Positions 1-8,200 of a DNA stretch of 64,000 bases are shown here, in pieces; the first letter of the stretch is position 1, and every line of letters starts with the position of its first letter. Made by a program: the position numbers and the translations under genes. The DNA comes from Ilyomonas sp965247435 (GTDB lineage: Bacteria > Bacteroidota > Bacteroidia > Chitinophagales > Chitinophagaceae). The stretch is from assembly GCA_965247435.1 (NCBI GenBank), contig OZ252019.1:496001-560000 (forward strand), read 5' to 3'. A model generated the notes under the pieces. The model saw nothing but the letters and a program-made list of their open reading frames with translations. It was not told the DNA's origin and ran no database searches.

Positions 1-1
1 T

Positions 2-532
2 GCCTTACAGCAAAATAATTGTACGTATGGTATTGGCGGCTACAACGAGCACCGTACTATTTACAGCCGCAGCACCGTATTCGATGCAAACACTATAGCA
101 GCAGAGCCGCGCCGGCTGCATTTGGGAATGGATATCTGGGGAGCCACTGGTACGACTGTATTTGCGCCGTTAGGTGGGGTGGTCCACAGTTTTGCTTTTA
201 ATGATTGTTTCGGCGATTACGGCGCTACCATTGTACTGATGCATCAATTAAACGGTGAAGCGTTTCATACGCTATACGGCCACTTAAGTATCCGTGACCT
301 TGCCAACCTTACCGAAGGCAAATACATCAGCCGGGGAGAAGTGATCGGGCATTTTGGCGAGCCGCCCGAAAACGGTGGCTGGCCGCCGCACCTGCACTTC
401 CAGGTTATTAAAGACATGCACAACAACCGGGGCGATTATCCCGGCGTATGCAGGTACAGCGAGCGGGAAAAATATTTGCACAATTGCCCCGATCCGGATT
501 TGATTGCCCAGATGATGCAGTATGCTGTTTAG
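2..532 (+). CDS. M23-family peptidoglycan endopeptidase, 5' end outside window
   Basis: The reading frame is open from the first bases, so the true start and any signal peptide lie upstream of the window; 176 codons are visible. Motifs of LytM/M23 zinc endopeptidases are present: HLGMD (His40 and Asp44 of the fragment), YGHLS (His94) and HLHFQ (His130 and His132), which match the metal-binding and catalytic histidines and aspartate of the family. Family members cut peptide cross-links of peptidoglycan in the envelope. The frame ends with TAG 80 bases before the converging next gene. Family assignment is firm; which peptide bond is cut, or whether it binds a partner, cannot be seen. Confidence 0.85.
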   Translation, partial: ALQQNNCTYGIGGYNEHRTIYSRSTVFDANTIAAEPRRLHLGMDIWGATGTTVFAPLGGVVHSFAFNDCFGDYGATIVLMHQLNGEAFHTLYGHLSIRDLANLTEGKYISRGEVIGHFGEPPENGGWPPHLHFQVIKDMHNNRGDYPGVCRYSEREKYLHNCPDPDLIAQMMQYAV

Positions 533-612
533 TGGTAACACTGCTTTTGACGCAGGTAAAAAGAATGGTTTATTTACTAACATCCGTGTATTTAATCCAT
601 GTCAATCACGAG

Positions 613-909
613 CTAAATATGTTCCAGTAAACTTTGTACTAATTGTTTCCATTCTTCTTTCAGGGTTATTACAGGCATTGTTTTGCCGGCTTTATTATAC
701 CAGTAATTAGCATTCCAATGGTCTCGTTCCACGCGGTGCAGGTAAGCATGTATAGCGCAGGCAGTTTTATCAGACAAATGATCTACAAGGTGGTGCGCTT
801 TATCCCAGTCGCCCCTGGCATCGTACCATAATGCTTGTAAATACACCGGTAAATCTTTGAAAGGCTGACTGCCGGTTATACTTTCCTCAAACTGCTGTAA
901 TGTAAGCAT
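613..909 (-). CDS. Conserved-looking small hypothetical protein
   Basis: A soluble 98-residue protein rich in Trp, His and Tyr, with a motif YLHRVERDHWNANYWY near its C-terminal third. No signal peptide or membrane segment. The open frame could begin at 951, but that would overlap the upstream reductase gene on the same strand; the ATG at 909 clears it by 10 bases and is preferred. The short gap to the aldo/keto reductase suggests co-transcription. I do not recognise an enzymatic function. The dense aromatic/acidic motif looks like a conserved domain rather than a chance frame. Confidence 0.6.
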   Translation of the reverse strand: MLTLQQFEESITGSQPFKDLPVYLQALWYDARGDWDKAHHLVDHLSDKTACAIHAYLHRVERDHWNANYWYNKAGKTMPVITLKEEWKQLVQSLLEHI

Positions 910-919
910 AGGAAGCGTT

Positions 920-1939
920 TTAGCGTTTTTCAATCCTGTTGTAAAAGCCACCGAAATTGTTATTTCTTACTCCTTCTTCTTTATAAAAGTCATGCGGAAA
1001 ACCCAGCTCAATGGCGCTTATAGCATTCAATTGTTCTATAGCAGCCGTGGGTAAAATAATATCCACAACTTTTAAATTATCTTCCAACTGGCTTAGCCTC
1101 GTTGCGCCTGCAATGGGTATGGATTGAAAATCCTGCTGCATTGTCCAGCGCAGTGCCACCTGCGAAGGCGTAATGCCCAACGCTCCGGCAACGGCTATTA
1201 CTTCTTTGGTAATACGCTGGCTTCTTTCATTCAGCCGGTTGCTGGTTTCTTTAATACGGCCGGGCTCGCCGCGCAGGTATTTGCCGGTAAGCGCGCCGCC
1301 TGCCAGCGGCGCCCAGGGTGTTACCGTAATGCCAAAATGTTTGGCCATCGGCAGCAGCTCTCTTTCCGGTGCACGCTGCAGCAGGCTGTATTCTATCTGC
1401 AGAGCAATAAATTTGTTCCATCCCATAAGCTCGGCCATAGTGTTAGCCTTAGCCACAATCCAGGCCGGCGTGTCGCTAATGGCCGCATAGTTTATTTTGC
1501 CTTGCCTTATCAGGTCATCCAGTCCGCGCAGCACTTCCTCTACCGGCGTTAAAAAATCCCAGATATGCAGGTACAGTACATCAATGTATTCTGTGTTCAG
1601 CCTTTTCAAACTGCCTTCTACACTGCGCATCATGTTCTTACGGTTGTTGCCGCTGGCGTTTACATTCGTCCTGTTATCGTACAGCGAATATTTGGTGGCA
1701 ATTACAAATGCATCGCGGTCCCTGCTGTTTACAAATTCGCCTATTATCTTTTCGCCCGTACCGCCTTTATAAAAGTTAGCGGTATCTATAAAGTTGCCGC
1801 CGGCACTGGCAAACGCGTCTATGATGCTAAAGCTGGTTGCTTTATCGGCGCCCCAGCCATTTTCGGTACCAAAACCCATAGCGCCAAGGCAAAGCTCGGA
1901 TACTTTCAGCCCCGAGGTGCCTAACAGTTTATATTTCAT
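920..1939 (-). CDS. Aldo/keto reductase
   Basis: A 339-residue cytoplasmic NAD(P)H-dependent oxidoreductase of the aldo/keto reductase superfamily, normal in length. The catalytic tetrad is visible: Asp52 and Tyr57 (IDTANFYKGG), Lys83 (ATKYSL) and His125 (YLHIWDF). The C-terminal nucleotide-binding segment (SIPIAGATRLSQLEDN) is also present. Members reduce carbonyls of sugars, aldehydes and ketones; the substrate here cannot be told. It is probably co-transcribed with the small gene downstream. A TAnnTTTG element lies about 30 bases upstream of the ATG. Confidence 0.9.
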   Translation of the reverse strand: MKYKLLGTSGLKVSELCLGAMGFGTENGWGADKATSFSIIDAFASAGGNFIDTANFYKGGTGEKIIGEFVNSRDRDAFVIATKYSLYDNRTNVNASGNNRKNMMRSVEGSLKRLNTEYIDVLYLHIWDFLTPVEEVLRGLDDLIRQGKINYAAISDTPAWIVAKANTMAELMGWNKFIALQIEYSLLQRAPERELLPMAKHFGITVTPWAPLAGGALTGKYLRGEPGRIKETSNRLNERSQRITKEVIAVAGALGITPSQVALRWTMQQDFQSIPIAGATRLSQLEDNLKVVDIILPTAAIEQLNAISAIELGFPHDFYKEEGVRNNNFGGFYNRIEKR

Positions 1940-1969
1940 AAGTCTGCTTTATAATCGAAACCATTTTTA

Positions 1970-1977
1970 CAAAGCTA
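1970..1977 (-). promoter_or_regulatory. Bacteroidota -7 element (TAGCTTTG) for the aldo/keto reductase
   Basis: Read on the minus strand this is a full match to TAnnTTTG, 31 bases before the ATG. No clear -33 TTTG was found at the usual distance, so confidence is moderate. Confidence 0.45.
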
Positions 1978-2033
1978 TGCAGTTGCCGAAGAATATATAC
2001 GCCGGTAAGCTTCCTTTTCTCTTACAGCCTTTA

Positions 2034-2041
2034 TACATTTG
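2034..2041 (+). promoter_or_regulatory. Bacteroidota -7 element (TACATTTG) upstream of gldE
   Basis: Exact TAnnTTTG match 18 bases before the ATG at 2060. Its position makes the upstream in-frame start at 2039 unlikely, because that codon would lie inside the promoter, and supports a short leader with start at 2060. Confidence 0.5.
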
Positions 2042-2059
2042 CTCCTTATATTTAACCCC

Positions 2060-3328
2060 ATGACGCTTTTTACCAATTTACTGATTGTAACGGCTATCGC
2101 ATTATTGCTGATTATGTTCTTCGCCGGTATCGAAACGGCTTTCATAAGCGCCAACCGGCTGGGTATTGAATTAAAAAAGAAACAAGGCCGGCGTAGCGGA
2201 ATCATCCTTGCTCATTTTATTGAGCAGACCGGTAAGTTTTTAAGCGCTTCCATCGTAGCCAATATTATTTTCCTTGTTGTATTTACCCTGCTGGTAGTAT
2301 GGGTGCTGCAGATAAGCCTGTGGAAAGTACCGTTTTTTGCAAATGTGGAAAATGAATACCTGCGGCTGTTCATTGATGCCCTCGTAGCCATTACGCTGGT
2401 ACTGTTCTTTTCGGAGTATGCCGCCAAAGCCATTTTTAAAGCCAAGAGCGATACCCTTCTTTCTTTTTTTGCACCGCTGGCGGGCTTGTTCTATCGCATT
2501 TTTCATCCGGTCGCAGCAATTTTTATCACTATTGCAGAAGGCATTTTAAAATTCCTGTTTAATGTAAGAATTAAAGACGACGATGCATTTGTAAAAGCAG
2601 ATATCGAACACTTTTACCAGCAAAGCAAAGAGCAGGATGAAGAAAGCCCGGACCTGAATAAAGAGCTTTTTGAAAATGCCTTATCGCTGCCGATGGTGAA
2701 GGTGCGCCAGTGCCTTATACCGCGAACGGAGATTGAAGCAGTGGACATTACGACAACCATTGCCGCCGTTGCCGAAAAACTAATTGAAACCAAATTAAGC
2801 AAAATGGTCGTATATGACGACAATATTGATAATATAATCGGCTATGTGCACCAGCTTGATTTGTTTAAAAGACCGGCAGACATCAAATCTGTTCTGCTGC
2901 CGATACCGCCGGTGCCGGAGAGCATGAGCGCTACCGATCTTATTGCCAAGTTTTCCAAAGAGCGCAAGAGCATTGCATGGGTAGTAGATGAGTTTGGCGG
3001 CACTGCCGGTATTGTAACCATGGAAGACGTGCTGGAAGAAATATTTGGTGAAATAAAAGATGAGTACGATACGGAAGAACTAATAGAAAAACAGTTGAGT
3101 GAGAACGAATATATTTTTTCGGGCCGTGTAGAGCTGGATTTTATGAACGAGCGGTACGGCTTTGAATTTCCTGAAAATGAGGCAGAGACTATTTCGGGCT
3201 ACATTATAGAGCAGCATAAAAGCATTCCACGCCTTAAAGAGCGCATTATCATCGGGCGTTACGAGTTTGATATTCTGAATGTAAGCGATACGCGTATAGA
3301 AATGATTAAAATGAAAGTATTGCGTTAA
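2060..3328 (+). CDS. gldE: GldE-like membrane protein with CNNM, CBS-pair and CorC domains
   Basis: A 422-residue inner-membrane protein of the hemolysin-C/CorC family. Roughly residues 1-140 hold four hydrophobic segments of the CNNM (DUF21) domain. Residues about 195-325 carry a CBS pair (LIPRTEIEAVD ... WVVDEFGGTAGIVTMED). The C-terminal ~90 residues form the CorC/HlyC transporter-associated domain. Bacteroidota homologs are called GldE, an accessory of gliding motility and type IX secretion; outside the phylum this architecture is linked to Mg2+/Co2+ efflux. The start at 2060 is chosen because a promoter element overlaps the alternative start. tatC follows 46 bases later with its own promoter element. 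No gldD is adjacent, so the Gld label rests on similarity alone. Confidence 0.8.
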   Translation: MTLFTNLLIVTAIALLLIMFFAGIETAFISANRLGIELKKKQGRRSGIILAHFIEQTGKFLSASIVANIIFLVVFTLLVVWVLQISLWKVPFFANVENEYLRLFIDALVAITLVLFFSEYAAKAIFKAKSDTLLSFFAPLAGLFYRIFHPVAAIFITIAEGILKFLFNVRIKDDDAFVKADIEHFYQQSKEQDEESPDLNKELFENALSLPMVKVRQCLIPRTEIEAVDITTTIAAVAEKLIETKLSKMVVYDDNIDNIIGYVHQLDLFKRPADIKSVLLPIPPVPESMSATDLIAKFSKERKSIAWVVDEFGGTAGIVTMEDVLEEIFGEIKDEYDTEELIEKQLSENEYIFSGRVELDFMNERYGFEFPENEAETISGYIIEQHKSIPRLKERIIIGRYEFDILNVSDTRIEMIKMKVLR

Positions 3329-3348
3329 CAACTGCACCTATACCTTTG
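3320..3348 (+). promoter_or_regulatory. Promoter of tatC (TTG, 18-base spacer, TACCTTTG)
   Basis: TTG at 3320-3322 and TACCTTTG at 3341-3348 are spaced close to the Bacteroidota consensus. The -33 part lies inside the end of gldE. The tatC ATG is 27 bases downstream of the -7 element. Confidence 0.6.
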
Positions 3349-3374
3349 CAACCTTTAAGACAGTTTTATATCTA

Positions 3375-4244
3375 ATGGCAAAATCTTTATTTAACCGCGG
3401 CGGCACTATCGAAACTGCGGAAATGTCTTTTATAGATCATCTGGAAGCGCTTCGCTGGCACATTGTACGAGCTGTTATTGCTATACTTGTTTTTGCCGGG
3501 GTAATTTTTTATTACCACGAGTGGGTGTTTGATTATGTAATTGCAGGCCCTGTAAACCCGAAGTTTGTAAGCTATTCTGCGCTGTGCAGGTTCAGCCATT
3601 TTATACATGCCGGAGATGCGCTGTGCCTCAAAAGTATTCACATACAAATGCAAACCACTACGTATGGCGGCCAGTTTTTAGGCAGCATTAGTATGGCGCT
3701 TGTGGGCGGCTTAATTGCCGCGTTTCCATATATCTTCTGGGAGTTCTGGCGGTTTGTAAAGCCGGCGCTTAAGCCCAAAGAATTACGCAATACCCGGTTT
3801 ATTATTTTATGGGTTTCGTTTTTCTTTTTTACCGGCGCCGCTTTCGGGTACTTTATTCTGGGGCCGTTTACATTTAATTTTTTAGGCTCTTTTAATATTG
3901 GCGGACAAGGTATATTGGTTACACATCCTACGCTGGACGATTATTTAGATAACCTTACAAATATCATACTGGGCTGCGGTATCGCTTTCGAGCTGCCGGT
4001 GCTTGCTTCTGTGCTTACACGCATCGGGCTTATAACGCCTATGTTTTTAAAAAGCTCCATGAAGTATGCAATTGTTATTATTCTTATTGTAGCGGCAGTT
4101 ATTACGCCAAGCCCGGATTGGATAAGCCAGATGATTGTTTTTACGCCTTTGTTTTTATTATACCAGTTGAGTATTATTGTATCTACCCGTGTGTACAAAC
4201 GCATGCAGCAAGACGATGCAACTGCAGTAAAAGAATGGGAATAA
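3375..4244 (+). CDS. tatC: Sec-independent protein translocase TatC
   Basis: A 289-residue polytopic membrane protein with six predicted transmembrane segments and the N-terminal signature MSFIDHLEALRWHIVRA that forms the twin-arginine signal-binding site. TatC recognises RR signal peptides and, with TatA/B, exports folded proteins. The first periplasmic loop (residues about 50-110) is longer than in E. coli, common in Bacteroidota. Two proteins in this window carry RR-type N-termini (the Gfo/Idh/MocA protein at 33024-34499 and the small GMC partner at 59362-59931) and are plausible clients. No tatA lies next to it. A strong terminator follows. Confidence 0.93.
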   Translation: MAKSLFNRGGTIETAEMSFIDHLEALRWHIVRAVIAILVFAGVIFYYHEWVFDYVIAGPVNPKFVSYSALCRFSHFIHAGDALCLKSIHIQMQTTTYGGQFLGSISMALVGGLIAAFPYIFWEFWRFVKPALKPKELRNTRFIILWVSFFFFTGAAFGYFILGPFTFNFLGSFNIGGQGILVTHPTLDDYLDNLTNIILGCGIAFELPVLASVLTRIGLITPMFLKSSMKYAIVIILIVAAVITPSPDWISQMIVFTPLFLLYQLSIIVSTRVYKRMQQDDATAVKEWE

Positions 4245-4266
4245 AGGGATACGCCTTATAGTATTT

Positions 4267-4302
4267 ATGGCTAAGCTTTTCAAACCGGCTTAGCCATTTT
4301 TG
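4267..4302 (+). terminator. Rho-independent terminator after tatC
   Basis: ATGGCTAAGC at 4267-4276 pairs perfectly with GCTTAGCCAT at 4288-4297 around an 11-base loop, followed by TTTTT. Confidence 0.75.
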
Positions 4303-4446
4303 TATAAATGGCGAAGCCGGTAAACAAGCAGCAAGTTGTACCGGCAACCCAAAAGCGCGTATGGTTTTGCACATATCGTTTTGCGCATAAATATTTCTTC
4401 CGGTTGCCATGAATGCTTACATTCGGATGGTATTAATACAAGAAGT

Positions 4447-5178
4447 ATGAAAGTATTATCGGTCCTGATAAGTAGCCTGCTTTTTTGCTGCCTGATTGCC
4501 AATTCGCAAACGGCGGCAAAAATGTATAAGCAATGGCCTGACCGCGATACTGCCTATAAAGGGAAAACGTACACTACCCCGAAGAGTGCTTACCCGGATA
4601 GTACCGATACCACCAAGGTGATTGGGTTTGCCATAGCCCCGCTCTATAAAAAGCTGCCCGAAAGCCCCCTGGGCAATTTTATGGCAGATTGCATGAAGCT
4701 GTATGCCGGGAAAGTATTTGCTGCCAATGTAGATGCGGCCTTCGTAAATTATAGCAGCATGCGGTCTTACATAGCCAAAGGCGATATCACTACCGGCGCC
4801 ATTTTCAGGCTTATGCCTTATGACAACCAGATTGTATTGCTTACGCTGCAGGGCAGTGTATTAAAAGCATTTTTAGACCATGTAGCCGCAATCGGCGGAT
4901 GGCCTTGTGCAGGCATTACGATGCGTATTAAAAACGGCGCTGCCGCTGATGTGCTGATCGGTCAGAAACCGCTGGATGAGGAGGCACCTTATACGATTGC
5001 TGTGGCAGATTACATAGCCAACGGCGGCAACCAATGCACTATGCTGAAAGGGTTACCACAGGTTAAAAAGAACTATCTGTTCAGAGATGCGCTTATAGAG
5101 TATGTAGCTGATTTTACGAAGGGGGGAAAACCGGTGACCGCAGCTATAGAAAACAGGGTTGTACGCAGTAATGAATAA
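4447..5178 (+). CDS. Exported 5'-nucleotidase C-terminal-domain protein without catalytic domain
   Basis: 243 residues beginning with a cleavable signal peptide (MKVLSVLISSLLFCCLIANS); the longer frame from 4336 adds a non-signal extension and is rejected. The mature part matches the 5'-nucleotidase/UshA C-terminal substrate-binding domain: ESPLGNFMAD, the GAIFRLMPYDNQIVLLTLQG segment, and ADYIANGGN. The N-terminal calcineurin-like metallophosphatase domain, which carries the metal ligands, is absent. In many Bacteroidota the two halves are separate adjacent genes, but here a non-coding stretch and dnaA follow, so the partner must lie elsewhere or be missing. Periplasmic nucleotide binding is the likely role. 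Confidence 0.75.
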   Translation: MKVLSVLISSLLFCCLIANSQTAAKMYKQWPDRDTAYKGKTYTTPKSAYPDSTDTTKVIGFAIAPLYKKLPESPLGNFMADCMKLYAGKVFAANVDAAFVNYSSMRSYIAKGDITTGAIFRLMPYDNQIVLLTLQGSVLKAFLDHVAAIGGWPCAGITMRIKNGAAADVLIGQKPLDEEAPYTIAVADYIANGGNQCTMLKGLPQVKKNYLFRDALIEYVADFTKGGKPVTAAIENRVVRSNE

Positions 5179-5572
5179 AAGCTTTTATATACATGGGATT
5201 AATTTTGTGTGACATAGAGAAGACGGCTTTTTTTAAGCAAGGCTCTTGAAATTGTTTTTTACATTTGATTGCTTGCAAGTTCCCCGCTTCATTTTCTATT
5301 AAATATTCTTTATGCTACCCGCCAAAACATTATCTTTTCCGGTATCCCGGAAGCAATTTACCACACACCTGTTTGATTTACTGAGTATTGCATTTTTTAA
5401 AAATCATTGTCTCCTTGCCGGGGCGCTGCCTCAGGAAAAATATGCGTACTAAAAAATTTTTTTTTCAACAAAAAGGGTAGAAATTCGTCCTCCTGTCCTA
5501 AATTTTTTTCTTACGCAGTAATGAAATTTTTAGCGGCATTTCTGAAATAGTTTTTTTTAACTCTATAAACCG
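5179..5572. other. 394-base intergenic region upstream of dnaA
   Basis: AT-rich with long T and A runs near 5450-5560. I see no gene and no cluster of DnaA boxes (TTATCCACA or close variants), so nothing here supports a replication origin. It presumably holds the dnaA promoter; no TAnnTTTG element stood out. Confidence 0.5.
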
Positions 5573-7015
5573 ATGTTGCCTTTTATGCTATTAACCGCCG
5601 AATCTGTTTGGACTAATTGCTTGCAAATAATCAAGGATATTGTAGAGTGGCAGCACTACAAAACCTGGTTTGAACCTATTAAAGCTATAGAGCTTAAAAA
5701 TAATGTGCTGCTGATACAGGTGCCCAGTCAGTTTTTTTATGAATACCTGGAAGAGCATTATATAAATCTGCTGGCAAAAATATTAAAGCGGGAATTGGGC
5801 AAAGAAGCGCGGCTGGAATACCGCATTATGGTGGATAGTGGCAACAAAGGCCGTAACGGTTCTATGGACGTAGCTGCCGGCAATGGTAAAGTGTATGTAA
5901 ACAACGAGATGGATTTTCCGCTGGTTATCAACAACCCGGTAAAAAATCCGTTTGTTATTCCCGGCCTCAAAAAAGTACAGATAGATCCGCAGCTCAGCAA
6001 TGCCTACATTTTTGATTCGCTGATAGAAGGAGACTGCAACCGGGTGGCACGCCGCGCCGGAAAAACGGTGGCCGAAAAGCCGGGTACCAGTTCCTTTAAC
6101 CCATTGGTTATCTATGGCGGTGTAGGCCTTGGCAAAACGCACCTGGCGCAGTGTATCGGCAACGAAGTAAAACGCCTGCACCCCGGCAAAGTGGTGTTGT
6201 ATGTAAGCAGCGAAAAATTTATTAACCAGTTTCAGGACCACAGCCGTAACAATGCTATTAACGATTTTATACATTTTTACCAGTTGATAGATGTGCTCAT
6301 TATTGATGATGTGCAGTTTTTTAACCGCGCCGAAAGAAGCCAGGACGCCTTCTTCGCCATCTTTAATCACCTGCACCAGAGCGGCAAACAATTAGTGCTT
6401 ACGTCCGACAAAGCGCCTAAAGACCTCGATGGCCTGCAGGAGCGCTTGCTTAGCCGCTTCCGCTGGGGCTTAAGTGCCGACCTGCAGATGCCCGACTACG
6501 AAACGCGTATAGAAATATTAGAGCGCAAGATGAAGAATGATGGCTGCGATATGCCTAAGGAAGTAGTGAAATATGTGGCTTATAATATTACTACCAATGT
6601 ACGCGAGCTGGAAGGGGCACTCATTTCTTTGCTGGCGCAGTCCTCACTTAATAAGCGCGAAATAGATGTAGAGCTTGCCAAGAAAGTGCTGCGCAATTTT
6701 GTAAAAACCAGCAGTAAAGAAATAACGATTGATATTATACAAAAGATGGTATGCGAATATTTTGATGTGCCGTATGATAAGCTGCTGCAGAAAACGCGTA
6801 AGCGGGAGATCGTGCAGGCCCGCCAGATAACCATGTATCTTGCCAAATCATTTACCAAGAACTCGCTCAAAACTATCGGCGAGCACTTTGGTGGCCGCGA
6901 TCATACGACCGTTATACATAGTTGCCAGACTGTAAAAGACCTGATGGACACTGATAGCCTGTTTAAAGAGAATGTAATAGAGCTTACGCAGAAAGTGCAG
7001 CTTGCCTCCATGTAA
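5573..7015 (+). CDS. dnaA: Chromosomal replication initiator DnaA
   Basis: 480 residues with the four DnaA domains. Domain I at 1-90 (SVWTNCLQIIKD, KTWFEPI), a short linker, an AAA+ core with Walker A GGVGLGKTH (182-190) and Walker B VLIIDD (241-246), and domain IV with the DnaA-box-binding signature GGRDHTTVIHS (440-450). It binds DnaA boxes and opens the origin in its ATP form. Start is 5573 or the in-frame ATG at 5585; both leave domain I intact, and no ribosome-binding site decides between them. Length is normal for the phylum. No origin-like repeat cluster flanks it in the window. Confidence 0.97.
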   Translation: MLPFMLLTAESVWTNCLQIIKDIVEWQHYKTWFEPIKAIELKNNVLLIQVPSQFFYEYLEEHYINLLAKILKRELGKEARLEYRIMVDSGNKGRNGSMDVAAGNGKVYVNNEMDFPLVINNPVKNPFVIPGLKKVQIDPQLSNAYIFDSLIEGDCNRVARRAGKTVAEKPGTSSFNPLVIYGGVGLGKTHLAQCIGNEVKRLHPGKVVLYVSSEKFINQFQDHSRNNAINDFIHFYQLIDVLIIDDVQFFNRAERSQDAFFAIFNHLHQSGKQLVLTSDKAPKDLDGLQERLLSRFRWGLSADLQMPDYETRIEILERKMKNDGCDMPKEVVKYVAYNITTNVRELEGALISLLAQSSLNKREIDVELAKKVLRNFVKTSSKEITIDIIQKMVCEYFDVPYDKLLQKTRKREIVQARQITMYLAKSFTKNSLKTIGEHFGGRDHTTVIHSCQTVKDLMDTDSLFKENVIELTQKVQLASM

Positions 7016-7132
7016 TGCTTTGCTAACCAAACAAATTATTGCCGGCCCCGCATCGCGGGGCTTCGCTTTTCAGAGCATCGCCTTTAGCAGGTGGATTAAT
7101 TTGGCAGGTAATAAAATTCCCTTCAATTTTCA

Positions 7133-7164
7133 TTTGGCGTTTCACAGGCACATACCTATTTTTG
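7133..7164 (+). promoter_or_regulatory. Consensus Bacteroidota promoter of the tRNA cluster
   Basis: TTTG at 7133-7136, a 20-base spacer and TATTTTTG at 7157-7164, with the tRNA-Ser 5' end 27 bases downstream. This is the best -33/-7 pair seen in the window. Confidence 0.75.
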
Positions 7165-7190
7165 CAACCCCTAATTAAAGCACAGGCGAT

Positions 7191-7279
7191 GGTGAGGTGG
7201 ATGAGCGGCTTAAATCAGTAGTTTGCTAAACTGCCGTACGGGTAACTCTGTACCGAGGGTTCGAATCCCTCCCTCACCG
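7191..7279 (+). tRNA. tRNA-Ser(GCU)
   Basis: Acceptor stem GGTGAGG (7191-7197) pairs with CCTCACC (7272-7278), with discriminator G at 7279. The anticodon stem GTAGT/ACTGC encloses loop TTGCTAA, giving anticodon GCU. A long class II variable arm (GTAC...GTAC) and T arm GAGGG-TTCGAAT-CCCTC (7255-7271) complete the fold. CCA appears to be encoded at 7280-7282. Confidence 0.95.
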
Positions 7280-7300
7280 CCAAACAGTAAGTCTGTATTT

Positions 7301-7373
7301 CGGGCTTAGCGTAGTCCGGTATCTGCGTGGCGCTTCAAGCGCCAAGGTCGTAGGTTCGAAACCGCTAAAAATC
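7301..7373 (+). pseudogene. Decayed tRNA-Pro-like copy with a UCA anticodon loop
   Basis: The 5' two-thirds aligns with the intact tRNA-Pro that follows: both share the TAGCGTAG D-arm start, CCGGTATC, and AGGTCGTAGGTTCGAA. The anticodon arm is fully paired but different: TGGCG (7328-7332), loop CTTCAAG, CGCCA (7340-7344), giving anticodon UCA, which would read UGA. The T stem is broken (GTAGG against CCGCT), and no 3' acceptor strand matches the 5' CGGGCTT. As it stands it should not be an acceptor for aminoacylation. It is most simply a partial tRNA-Pro duplication in decay. Confidence 0.6.
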
Positions 7374-7378
7374 ATTTT

Positions 7379-7452
7379 CGGGGCGTAGCGTAGCCCGGTA
7401 TCGCGCCTGGTTTGGGACCAGGAGGTCGTAGGTTCGAATCCTGCCGCCCCGA
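7379..7452 (+). tRNA. tRNA-Pro(UGG)
   Basis: Acceptor CGGGGCG (7379-7385) pairs with CGCCCCG (7445-7451), discriminator A at 7452. Anticodon stem CCTGG/CCAGG encloses TTTGGGA, giving anticodon UGG. T arm GTAGG-TTCGAAT-CCTGC is intact. CCA is not encoded, unlike the upstream tRNA-Ser. Confidence 0.97.
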
Positions 7453-7454
7453 CT

Positions 7455-7486
7455 AAAAGCCTCTTCAGTAAATGAAGAGGCTTTTT
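7455..7486 (+). terminator. Terminator of the tRNA cluster
   Basis: AAAAGCCTCTTCA and TGAAGAGGCTTTT pair around a five-base GTAAA loop, ending in a T-run. Confidence 0.85.
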
Positions 7487-7499
7487 CTGTTTTTATAAG

Positions 7500-7727
7500 A
7501 TGGCCTTTTATACTTACATACTTTTCAGTGCTTCGCTAAAGCAATACTATACCGGAAGTACAGACGATTTAGAGAAAAGAATTAATGATCACAATCGCGG
7601 ATGGAGCAAACATACTGGCAAAGGCATTCCGTGGACACTCGTTTATTTCATGAGTTTTGAAAGCAGAAAAGAAGCCTTACAAAAAGAAAATAATATAAAG
7701 AAAAGAGGCACTAAACGCTTTTTATAA
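7500..7727 (+). CDS. Small GIY-YIG domain protein
   Basis: 75 residues forming a stand-alone GIY-YIG nuclease domain of the UvrC/YhbQ-like type. The two tyrosine strands appear as FYTYIL (near residue 4) and YYTGSTDDLEKRINDHN (near residue 16), followed by the conserved SRKEALQKENNIKK helix. Such single-domain proteins are common in Bacteroidota and of unknown role; some may be decayed homing-type or repair nucleases. It starts 14 bases after the tRNA terminator and carries no clear promoter. It is slightly short at the C-terminus compared with many relatives, which continue past the KKR motif. Confidence 0.75.
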   Translation: MAFYTYILFSASLKQYYTGSTDDLEKRINDHNRGWSKHTGKGIPWTLVYFMSFESRKEALQKENNIKKRGTKRFL

Positions 7728-8200
7728 GCATTAGCCTATTTATATTTTCAAGAGGCTTTGTATTTACAGCCTATTATTATAATAATAATTTTTACGGCCT
7801 GCTATTGTAACAGTATCCACAAGCCAAGATTCTATAAATGATCCGGAAAAAGAATAGCTGATGATAATGGTAAAAGTAAACCTGCCTGCAGGTAACCTGG
7901 TTGTCGGTAGGTTCTAAAGATGTATAAAAATTTATATCGGGCTAAACCTGATTGTTTATAGTAAATACCAAAACAGACGGATAAAATTTCAACAATAATT
8001 GAAGAGGCTGATGCAACAAACTTAATTTTAGCTTTTCTATAATTGTATAAGTAAATCCATTATTTTTATCCTTTATTAGCAACACAATAAACTTAATAAC
8101 TGCACACAACAGATTTCGGTAAATGAAGCTTTTCATTTTTGAAACCTGCGTGAGAAAACTACTGCATCGTACGTCAATTATTCATCACAATAACACAATC
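7728..8200. other. AT-rich intergenic region
   Basis: About 470 bases with no convincing gene on either strand. The upstream extension of the following frame to 8123 lacks protein-like sequence and lies before a clear signal peptide. A direct AAGAGGCT motif recurs at 7751 and 8003; nothing more structured was seen. Confidence 0.4.

Noticed and set aside
5179..5572. Replication origin upstream of dnaA
   Set aside because: No cluster of DnaA boxes is visible. The best partial match (TTTACCACA) has two mismatches.
5783..6391. 202-residue minus-strand frame inside dnaA
   Set aside because: Shadow of a strongly supported gene on the other strand.
7301..7373. Selenocysteine or suppressor tRNA
   Set aside because: No long variable arm or extended acceptor typical of tRNA-Sec, and the acceptor and T stems do not pair.
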